DNA of 12,483 nt from Halieaceae bacterium (GTDB taxonomy: Bacteria > Pseudomonadota > Gammaproteobacteria > Pseudomonadales > Halieaceae). The notes under the pieces are model-generated. The model saw only the letters and a list, made by a program, of their open reading frames with translations. It did no database searches and was not told the origin of the DNA. Below, piece after piece: positions 7,085 to 12,483 of this stretch. The position numbers and the translations under genes are program-made. Numbering within the stretch: position 1 is the stretch's first letter; the number at the start of each line of letters is the position of its first letter. Location: positions 7,456-19,938 of the forward strand of contig PAGS01000079.1 of assembly GCA_002705465.1 (NCBI GenBank). The letters are read 5' to 3'.

Positions 7085-7678
7085 TCAGAGTCCGAACACG
7101 AGGCCCGTCGGTAAGCCGAGGGTCATTGCGAGATGCCTGAGGCCGATCTGGATCACGTTGATGCCAATGAACAACAGAATAGGGGAGAAATCGATGCCGC
7201 CCAAATTGGGCAGTATGGAGCGAATCGGCGCCATCACTGGCTCCGAGATCTGCCAGATCAGTTCGATAGCGGGATGCCGGCTACCGGGCGCCACCCAGCT
7301 GACAATGATCATGGCGATCAGGATGAAAAAATACAGGTTGACCAGTAAACCCATTACGCCGACGGCCCCCCAAGCCAGCAGTGTGGGTAAACCCGGTAAT
7401 GTCCAACGGTCCCCTGCAACCCACGCTATGCTCGCGAGGATCAGAGATTGCAGGAGTACCGCGATGAAGATCACTGCCCAGTCTATACGACCCGTTGGGG
7501 GCAGCACGCCCCGCAGCGGTTGTAGCAGTGGGTTGGTCAACCGGACCACCAGTTGCGAAATCGGGTTGTAAAAATTGACGCGTGAGGTGTGCAAAACGCC
7601 GCGCAAGACAACCACTAGTAATATCAGGGCGCCAACGTTACGGATGAGATATAGCGCGATTTCCGTTCCAGCACTCAT
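7085..7678 (-). CDS. yggT: YggT family integral membrane protein
   Basis: Inner-membrane protein made of two repeats of the YggT domain; a role in ion homeostasis or osmotic tolerance has been suggested for the family but is not firmly known. The 197 residues contain two copies of a hydrophobic-then-PLL pattern: NPISQLVVRLTNPLLQPLRG with PTGRIDWAVIF, and HPAIELIWQISEPVMAPIRS with LGGIDFSPILLF. Four main membrane helices are visible, near residues 10-30, 70-90, 105-135 and 165-185. The ATG follows the proC TAA directly (TAAATG), so translation is probably coupled. The proC-yggT neighbourhood is conserved in many Gammaproteobacteria. Confidence 0.93.
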   Translation of the reverse strand: MSAGTEIALYLIRNVGALILLVVVLRGVLHTSRVNFYNPISQLVVRLTNPLLQPLRGVLPPTGRIDWAVIFIAVLLQSLILASIAWVAGDRWTLPGLPTLLAWGAVGVMGLLVNLYFFILIAMIIVSWVAPGSRHPAIELIWQISEPVMAPIRSILPNLGGIDFSPILLFIGINVIQIGLRHLAMTLGLPTGLVFGL

Positions 7679-8494
7679 TTAGCCAAACTCCTTACCCAGT
7701 GCCTCCGCGCGGGCGGCGCACTGTTTGACTGCCTCCGAGACAATCGCTTCAAATTGATTGGACTGCAATGAACGTAGCGCCTGCTCCGTGGTGCCGCCCG
7801 GACTGGTCACATTCTCTCTCAGTTTCGCGACACCATCATCAGATTGTTGAGCCAGCGCCGCCGCGCCCATCGCGGTTTGGAGCGTCAGAGACATGGCCAC
7901 TTTTTCATCAAGCCCCAATTCGGTGCCCGCGCGCGCAACGGCCTCAATGAGAGCAAAAAAATACGCCGGGCCGCTTCCAGAGACAGCTGTCACAGCATCA
8001 AGCAGGTCTTCGCTCGCCACCCATACAGTTGTGCCCGCGGCATTGGTCACCTGCTCAGCCAGAACACGGTGGTCCCCTGTGACATCGTCCCCCGCATACA
8101 ACGCACTCGCACCCAGACCGATCATCGCGGGGGTATTGGGCATGCAGCGAATCACGGCCACATCCGTTTCGACGTGGCGCCGCAGGGACGAGATGGGGAT
8201 ACCCGCAGCGATTGATAGCAGCGCCGCTCCAGCGTTCAACTCATGACCAATCGATGACAGTGCGTCGGGGACGACTTGTGGCTTGACTGCCAATACAGCC
8301 AGATCTACATCAGCAAACAGGCTTTCGGGTGAGGTGCTCAGCTGCGTTAACCCTGTGGCCTCCAGCCGCGACAAGGCGTCCTCGCTGGGGTCACAAGCTC
8401 GCAGTTGTGTTGGCGAAAAACCTTGAGCGATAAGGCCGGTGATCATGGCGGTGGCCATGTTTCCTGCGCCAAGAAAAGCAATCTGGGGCGACAT
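7679..8494 (-). CDS. proC: Pyrroline-5-carboxylate reductase
   Basis: Cytoplasmic NAD(P)H-dependent enzyme for the last step of proline synthesis. The 271 residues match E. coli ProC (269). The dinucleotide-binding loop FLGAGNMATAMI is at about 7-18; LAVKPQ, SIAAGI and RCMPNTPAMIGLGASALY follow; the signature SGSGPAYFFALIEA and the C-terminal VTSPGGTTEQALRSL complete the family pattern. It begins 14 nt after the yggS stop and abuts yggT. No strong Shine-Dalgarno is seen, only AGGA about 14 nt upstream of the ATG. Confidence 0.97.
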   Translation of the reverse strand: MSPQIAFLGAGNMATAMITGLIAQGFSPTQLRACDPSEDALSRLEATGLTQLSTSPESLFADVDLAVLAVKPQVVPDALSSIGHELNAGAALLSIAAGIPISSLRRHVETDVAVIRCMPNTPAMIGLGASALYAGDDVTGDHRVLAEQVTNAAGTTVWVASEDLLDAVTAVSGSGPAYFFALIEAVARAGTELGLDEKVAMSLTLQTAMGAAALAQQSDDGVAKLRENVTSPGGTTEQALRSLQSNQFEAIVSEAVKQCAARAEALGKEFG

Positions 8495-8508
8495 GAGTTG
8501 GCGCTGTC

Positions 8509-9210
8509 CTATCTGAGAGGCAATGAATTATACCGCGCGCCAAAAATATCTGTGCCGACACGTACGATGGTGGCACCTTCACTGATAGCGGCCTCCAAAT
8601 CCTGCGACATTCCCATTGACAAGGTGTCCAGATGCTTTGAGGGTAGGGTTGTCAGCAGTTCGCGAAGCTGTTGGAAGGGCCGCCTTTGTGTCACTTCGTC
8701 AGTCGCTGGCGCGGGTATGGTCATGAGCCCCCGCAAAGCGAGGTTAGGCAATTCACTGATCGCAGTCACTAAATCCGGCAAGGCCTCCGGTGCAACGCCT
8801 GACTTGCGCTCTTCCTGAGATGTTTTCACCTGTATCAGGATATTAAGCGGGCCCCTTTCTGGCGGTCTCTGTTCGCTTAAGCGGCGCGCGATCTTAAGTC
8901 TGTCTATGCTGTGAACCCAGTCACTGCATTCAGCGATCAGTGCGGTTTTGTTGCTCTGTATCGGGCCGATAAAGTGCCAAATGAGGTCCAAGTCAGCGAG
9001 GGCCTGGGCTTTTTCCGCCAATTCTTGCGCGTAATTTTCACCAAATTTTGATAATCCCAGCCTGTGTGCTTGCCGAATGAGCTCAAAAGGCTTGGTTTTA
9101 CTGACTGCAAGCAGTGACACAGAGCCTTCTGGGCGCTCCGCAGCACGCTCAGCCGCCCGAATCCTTCGGTCGACTTCTGATATATTGCGGTCTAATTCAG
9201 CGGGCATCAT
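8509..9210 (-). CDS. yggS: Pyridoxal phosphate homeostasis protein (YggS/PLPBP family)
   Basis: Single-domain PLP-binding barrel protein, not an enzyme as far as is known, that buffers pyridoxal phosphate and affects amino- and keto-acid balance. The 233 residues show the PLP lysine in LLAVSKTKP (about K38), FGENYAQEL, WHFIGPIQSNK, the HSIDRLKIARRL segment, LRGLMTIPAP, and the phosphate-binding end LSMGMSQDLEAAISEGATIVRVGTDIFG. Two adjacent ATGs (9210 and 9207) could serve; neither has a Shine-Dalgarno. A TATGAT -10-like box ends only 6 nt upstream of the first ATG on this strand. It is the first gene of the eight-gene minus-strand run and is divergent from pilT. Confidence 0.96.
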   Translation of the reverse strand: MMPAELDRNISEVDRRIRAAERAAERPEGSVSLLAVSKTKPFELIRQAHRLGLSKFGENYAQELAEKAQALADLDLIWHFIGPIQSNKTALIAECSDWVHSIDRLKIARRLSEQRPPERGPLNILIQVKTSQEERKSGVAPEALPDLVTAISELPNLALRGLMTIPAPATDEVTQRRPFQQLRELLTTLPSKHLDTLSMGMSQDLEAAISEGATIVRVGTDIFGARYNSLPLR

Positions 9211-9270
9211 GGCGTAATCATAAGGAAGATGATTCGCTCTGTGCTAGCCCGGCCCCAGAGGAGACGTGAT
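9211..9270. promoter_or_regulatory. Divergent yggS-pilT intergenic region
   Basis: These 60 bp must hold the 5' signals of the yggS run on the minus strand and of pilT on the plus strand, unless promoters lie inside the coding sequences. On the minus strand TATGAT (9222-9217) is a good -10-like box, with no convincing -35. On the plus strand I see no clear promoter, only the pilT ribosome site. Confidence 0.5.
9257..9263 (+). promoter_or_regulatory. Ribosome binding site of pilT (decides the start)
   Basis: AGAGGAG lies 7 nt before ATG 9271. Combined with the conserved PilT N-terminus MDITELL beginning there, it favours 9271 over the in-frame ATG at 9229. Confidence 0.85.
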
Positions 9271-10312
9271 ATGGACATCACCGAACTGCTTGCCTTCAGC
9301 GTAGAGCAAGGCGCTTCCAACCTTCATCTTTCAGCATGCCTTCCCCCAATGATACGGGTTGATGGGGATGTTCGGCGGGTCAATGTGCCCGCTCAGGACC
9401 ATGCTCAGGTGCGGGCGCTGGTCTACGACATCATGAATGACCGGCAGCGGAAGGACTTGGAAGAGCTCCTGGAGACCGACTTTTCTTTCGAGGTTCCCGG
9501 AGTCGCCCGTTTTAGGGTCAATGCGTTTAACCAGCATCGGGGGGCTGGTGCCGTCTTCAGGACGATTCCCTCCGAGGTACTGTCGATGGAAACGCTGGGT
9601 ATGGGTCAGGTATTCCGGGACTTCTCGATGCTGCCCAGAGGCTTGGTACTGGTAACGGGCCCAACTGGCTCTGGCAAGTCAACCACGCTTGCCGCGATGA
9701 TTGATTTCGTCAATGACAACCGATACGACCATATTCTGACTATCGAGGACCCCATCGAGTTTGTACACGAGATTAAACGGTGCTCGGTGAACCAACGGGA
9801 GGTGCATCGCGACACTTTGGGCTTTTCAGAGGCCCTGCGCTCGGCGTTGCGTGAGGACCCTGACATCATTTTAGTTGGAGAGATGCGCGATCTCGAGACG
9901 ATCCGCCTCGCTTTGACCGCCGCTGAAACCGGACACCTGGTATTTGGCACCTTGCATACCACTTCAGCGGCGAAGACGATCGACCGCGTGATTGATGTTT
10001 TTCCAGCGGCTGAAAAAGACATGGTTCGCTCCATGCTCTCTGAGTCATTACAAGCAATGATCTCGCAGACCTTGCTCAAGAAGAAAACCGGCGGTCGCGT
10101 GGCGGCGCACGAAATTATGCGCGGCACGCCTGCGATACGAAATTTGATTCGCGAGGATAAAGTCGCGCAAGTGTACTCTGCGATACAAACCGGTCAAGCG
10201 ATTGGCATGCAGACAATGGACCAGTGTTTACAGAAGTTGGTCGAGAAACGCGTGATTTCGGTAGAGGTCGCTCGAGAAAAAAGCGAAGCAGCCAGACAGC
10301 ATTGCTGCGTAG
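9271..10312 (+). CDS. pilT: Type IV pilus retraction ATPase PilT (frame broken at the 3' end)
   Basis: Hexameric cytoplasmic motor that depolymerises type IV pili for twitching motility. Closely matches Pseudomonas PilT: N-terminal MDITELLAFS, Walker A GPTGSGKST (130-138), Asp box around ILTIEDPIEF, Walker B LVGEMRD (E204), His box GHLVFGTLHTT, and the PilT-specific AIRNLI (288-293). The frame is open from 9271 but passes the expected end: after K337 it reads antisense through ruvX to a stop at 10594-10596, adding 104 residues unlike PilT. If the A6 run at 10277-10282 is read as A5, the end becomes REKAKQPDSIAA and stops at TAG 10310-10312, 346 residues in all, near the usual 344. Coordinates give that restored gene. 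ASNLHLSAC replaces the ASDLHLSAG I recall from relatives. No pilU follows. Confidence 0.9.
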
Positions 10313-10314
10313 CG

Positions 10315-10734
10315 CTATTGCTGGTGAAGCCAAGTGGCCAGGATGATAGCCGCCGCTTCGTCATCAACCGGGATACTGGCAAAGTCTCCGCGATGGCCCG
10401 CCGCCAGCGCGTTGGCCTTTGCTTCCCGGCTGGAGAGACGCTCGTCTACCAGTGTCACTGTCAAGCCGAAACGCCCCTCAATTTGACGAGCAAACCGCGC
10501 GGCTTGACGACCCATGTCACTCTCCGAGTCATCCATGTTCAGCGGGTTTCCTACAAGTATGCGGTCAGGCCGCCACTCGTCGAAGATGGTAGATAGCGCA
10601 TTCCAGTCGGGGACACCGTCCCGGGCTTGAAGAATAGTGAGCGGACGTGAGGTGAGTGACAGCGTGTTACCCACCGCGACGCCGATATTGCGAAGACCGA
10701 AGTCGATGGCAATGATCGTCTCATGAGCGGACAT
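10315..10734 (-). CDS. ruvX: RuvX/YqgF family Holliday junction resolvase-like protein
   Basis: RNase H-fold nuclease implicated in pre-16S rRNA 5' maturation, and in Holliday junction resolution in some bacteria. The 139 residues match E. coli YqgF (138). Candidate metal ligands are Asp11 in AIDFGLRNIGVA, the VDERLSSREA segment (D97, E98) and the D124/D125 pair in PVDDEAAAIILATWL. The LVGNPLNMDD motif corresponds to the family's VGLPLNMDG. It begins 2 nt after yqgE ends, the usual pairing. Its stop lies 2 nt from the restored pilT stop; if pilT were read as printed, 282 nt of this gene would be covered antisense. Confidence 0.95.
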   Translation of the reverse strand: MSAHETIIAIDFGLRNIGVAVGNTLSLTSRPLTILQARDGVPDWNALSTIFDEWRPDRILVGNPLNMDDSESDMGRQAARFARQIEGRFGLTVTLVDERLSSREAKANALAAGHRGDFASIPVDDEAAAIILATWLHQQ

Positions 10735-10736
10735 TA

Positions 10737-11315
10737 TCAGGCGTGCCCCACCTCGGCACTGAGCAGGTCGATATCGATACCGAGTTGACGGCCAGCCGCT
10801 GCCAGCCGACCGGCGGCATCATGACGAAACAAAATGTCATCGTCGGCAAGCACGGTGAGCCAACTATTCTCTGCCATTTCTGATTCCAACTGCCCTGCAG
10901 ACCAGCCCGCATAACCCAGTGCAACGAGATAGTCATCGGGCCCCTCGCCGGCCGCTATGGCGTGCAGAAGATCCTGTGACCCAGTGAGACATATCGTGTC
11001 TGTGACGGGCTGACTGCCTTCCCATTCGGTGGAGCCTCGGTGCAAAACAAAGCCGTGGTCAGTCGCCACAGGCCCTCCCGCCAGAATAGGTATGTCGGGG
11101 GAGACAGTCGGTTCAATATCCAGATGCTCCAGCATCTCGGTCAGGCTGACCTCCAGACATTGATTGACGACGATTCCCATCGCGCCCTCGCTATTGTGTT
11201 CACAGAGGTAGGTCAGCGATCGGTTAAAAAATCCGCTACCGATAACAGGAGTAGCGATCAAAAAATGCCCGCGGAGAGAGTCGGGGGCATGGTGAAGGGA
11301 TGAAGGTGCGCTCAT
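10737..11315 (-). CDS. yqgE: YqgE/AlgH family protein
   Basis: Conserved cytoplasmic protein of uncertain function; the Pseudomonas homologue was named AlgH from an alginate phenotype. The 192 residues contain the family hallmarks: an N-terminal GHFLIATPVIGSGFFNRSL, YLCEHNSEGAMGIVVN, LAGGPVATDHGFVLH, and the C-terminal GYAGWSAGQLESEMAENSWL. The length is normal (E. coli 187). It starts 9 nt after the tonB stop and ends 2 nt before ruvX, in the conserved gshB-tonB-yqgE-ruvX order. No good Shine-Dalgarno precedes the ATG. Confidence 0.95.
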   Translation of the reverse strand: MSAPSSLHHAPDSLRGHFLIATPVIGSGFFNRSLTYLCEHNSEGAMGIVVNQCLEVSLTEMLEHLDIEPTVSPDIPILAGGPVATDHGFVLHRGSTEWEGSQPVTDTICLTGSQDLLHAIAAGEGPDDYLVALGYAGWSAGQLESEMAENSWLTVLADDDILFRHDAAGRLAAAGRQLGIDIDLLSAEVGHA

Positions 11316-11324
11316 AGGGTTATG

Positions 11325-11980
11325 TTACCGCCGAAATTGCCATGTGCGGACGATAGCCAGCTCGGAAGTTGTGCTGGCAAGCTTTGAAGGGAACGGTGCA
11401 AACGGGGCCAACTTCCTCACAGTGTGTATCGCCGCTTGATCTAGGGCCTTAGCGCCAGAGCTCGATAGCAGGTCAATGCGCTGCAACGCCCCGTCAGCGG
11501 CGATTATGACGCGCAGACGCACATCGCCATCGCCGTGCTGCAATGCGAGCCCGCGATAGTAGGCGTTGCCGAATCGTTCGATGCGATCCTGCCAGCGCCG
11601 CAGATATTCAGCGTCAGGCGACGCAACCGCGGCCACTGTCGGGCTCCGCCGCGCGGCGTCGGACTCAGACATAGACAAACCGGCGTCTTGAGCCTGACGA
11701 GGGTTGATGGCTGTCCCAACGCCAGCGTCGTCCGGCAGGGGTTGCGGGTTCTGGAGACGCGGCAACCCCTCTTGATGGGCGGCCGCGTAATGGGTGCTGG
11801 CAGCGGGCGCCCTTTCGCTTGGGGCGAGCAGAACGGTCACGGCTCGATCAGCGACTCCGACTACAGAATTGCCAGTGGGTGAGACCAGAAAACCAAAGAT
11901 GATGATCAGGTGAACGCCAATCGAGAATAATACTGCTGGGGGCAGATTATCCCTCAGGATCTCTGAGGTGATGGCGCCAT
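11325..11980 (-). CDS. tonB: TonB family energy transducer (start in a different frame as printed)
   Basis: Inner-membrane-anchored protein of the TonB type, by position the counterpart of Pseudomonas PA0406 (tonB3), which has been linked to twitching motility. The C-terminal domain is clear: DVRLRVIIAADGALQRIDLLSSSG, ALDQAAIHTVRKLAPFAPFP and AIVRTWQF. The first standard in-frame start is GTG 11840, giving 171 residues with no anchor, yet the same frame stays open upstream and encodes a typical anchor (PPAVLFSIGVHLIIIFGF). No ATG, GTG or TTG occurs in that frame near it. ATG 11980, three codons past the gshB stop, is in another frame and ends at TGA 11956-11954. One added base near 11957 would join it to the anchor (MAPSPQRSLRDNLPPAV), giving about 218 residues. 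Coordinates give that restored gene. Confidence 0.8.
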
Positions 11981-11986
11981 GGCCAG

Positions 11987-12483
11987 TCAGGAGGCTACTC
12001 CACAGATGGGCAATCCATCGAGTAACTGACCAGCGACATCGAGGCTGGTCTCTGACTCAATTTCCCGCAGGCAGGTGGGGCTGGTGACATTAATTTCGGT
12101 AAGAAAGTCGCCGATGACATCGAGGCCAACAAAGTAGAGGCCGCGCTCCTTGAGTGTTGGACCCACCCGAGACGCGATCCATTGATCACGCGCAGTAAGC
12201 GGCTGAACCCGCCCGGCCCCGCCCGCGGCGAGGTTCCCCCGGCTTTCGCCGGCCAGCGGGACTCGCGCCAGACAATACGGTACCGGTTCGCCATTAACGA
12301 GCAGTATGCGTTTGTCGCCCTCTGTGATTTCGGGCAGGTATTGTTGCGCCATGATGGTTTTTCGTCCGGCTTCAGTGAGTGTCTCGAGAATCACACTGAC
12401 ATTTGGATCATCGGGCTTTGCCCGAAAGACGGCCTGACCACCCATCCCGTCCAACGGTTTGAAAATGACGTCGTTATATTGTG
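11987..12483 (-). CDS. gshB: Glutathione synthetase (N-terminal part outside the window)
   Basis: ATP-grasp ligase that joins glycine to gamma-glutamylcysteine, the last step of glutathione synthesis. About 164 C-terminal residues of an expected 315 or so are visible. The frame is open to the window edge, so the TTG at 12454 is an internal leucine codon in [16 protein letters not shown], the ATP-grasp lysine and glycine-rich loop. Further family marks are [23 protein letters not shown] and the metal-binding end [24 protein letters not shown]. The TGA stop at 11989-11987 is 6 nt before the probable tonB ATG. It heads, within this window, the gshB-tonB-yqgE-ruvX run. Confidence 0.95.
   Translation of the reverse strand, partial: QYNDVIFKPLDGMGGQAVFRAKPDDPNVSVILETLTEAGRKTIMAQQYLPEITEGDKRILLVNGEPVPYCLARVPLAGESRGNLAAGGAGRVQPLTARDQWIASRVGPTLKERGLYFVGLDVIGDFLTEINVTSPTCLREIESETSLDVAGQLLDGLPICGVAS

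Noticed and set aside
9229..9270. PilT start at ATG 9229
   Set aside because: Adds 14 non-conserved residues; ATG 9271 has AGAGGAG at good spacing and begins the conserved MDITELL.
9606..10127. 173-codon open frame on the minus strand inside pilT
   Set aside because: It is antisense to the most conserved part of PilT, has serine- and arginine-rich composition typical of a shadow frame and no recognisable domain.
10275..10284. Programmed -1 frameshift site (A AAA AAG) in pilT
   Set aside because: The heptamer is not in phase with the pilT codons (GAA AAA AGC), and the conserved C-terminus needs a +1, not a -1, change.
10290..10330. Bidirectional terminator hairpin between pilT and ruvX
   Set aside because: GCAGC and GCTGC can form a 5-bp stem around an 11-nt loop, but there is no U-tract on either side and the pairing is too short to support a terminator.
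10313..10596. Open reading of pilT past 10312 as a natural C-terminal extension or fusion domain of PilT
   Set aside because: The segment is the antisense of conserved ruvX, has no recognisable domain, and a one-base change restores the normal PilT end 2 nt from the ruvX stop.
1..12483. Defence islands, mobile elements, CRISPR arrays, tRNA or rRNA genes
   Set aside because: Every stretch is accounted for by conserved housekeeping genes with tight spacing; no repeats, transposase motifs or RNA gene patterns were seen.

Overview
The window is a compact, all-chromosomal stretch of housekeeping genes from a gammaproteobacterium. Protein sequences and gene order both resemble the Pseudomonas/Cellvibrionales side of the class; a marine lineage such as the OM60/NOR5 (Halieaceae) group is my guess but is not proven by the sequence. 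I see no insertion sequence, phage gene, tRNA, rRNA or CRISPR array, and no gene-free stretch longer than about 100 bp.

Layout. On the + strand: ftsE (5' end outside the window), ftsX, rpoH and trmB. Convergent with trmB is a tight eight-gene minus-strand run, read from 9210 down to 3170: yggS, proC, yggT, metX, metW, a DUF4426 protein, rdgB and hemW. Its gaps are 14 nt or less and several genes overlap at ATGA. A 60-bp divergent region separates yggS from pilT (+). pilT runs head-on into a second minus-strand run: gshB (N-terminal half outside the window), tonB, yqgE and ruvX. The order is the ftsE-to-gshB order I remember from Pseudomonas, minus several genes (mtgA, thiS and thiG between rpoH and trmB; pilU and pyrRBC between pilT and ruvX).

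Functions. FtsEX links septal peptidoglycan hydrolysis to division; RpoH is the heat-shock sigma factor; TrmB modifies tRNA; MetX/MetW start methionine synthesis; ProC makes proline; PLPBP (YggS) handles pyridoxal phosphate; RdgB cleans the nucleotide pool; HemW is the haem-binding radical-SAM-family protein; PilT retracts type IV pili; RuvX, YqgE, a TonB and GshB complete the set.

Most notable points. (1) A perfect CIRCE operator, the HrcA repressor site, lies just upstream of rpoH, implying that the heat-shock sigma factor is itself repressed by HrcA; its arms extend to a 13-bp perfect palindrome with a 3-nt centre. (2) pilT is out of frame for its last ten residues: an A6 run needs to be one base shorter to give the normal PilT C-terminus and a stop 2 nt from the ruvX stop; as printed, the frame runs 282 nt into antisense ruvX. 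(3) tonB has an open membrane-anchor segment but no in-frame start; one extra base near 11957 would join it to an ATG right after gshB. (4) The DUF4426 gene lacks a standard start codon placed to include its whole signal peptide. Points 2 and 3 may be sequence errors or real mutations; this cannot be settled from the window alone.
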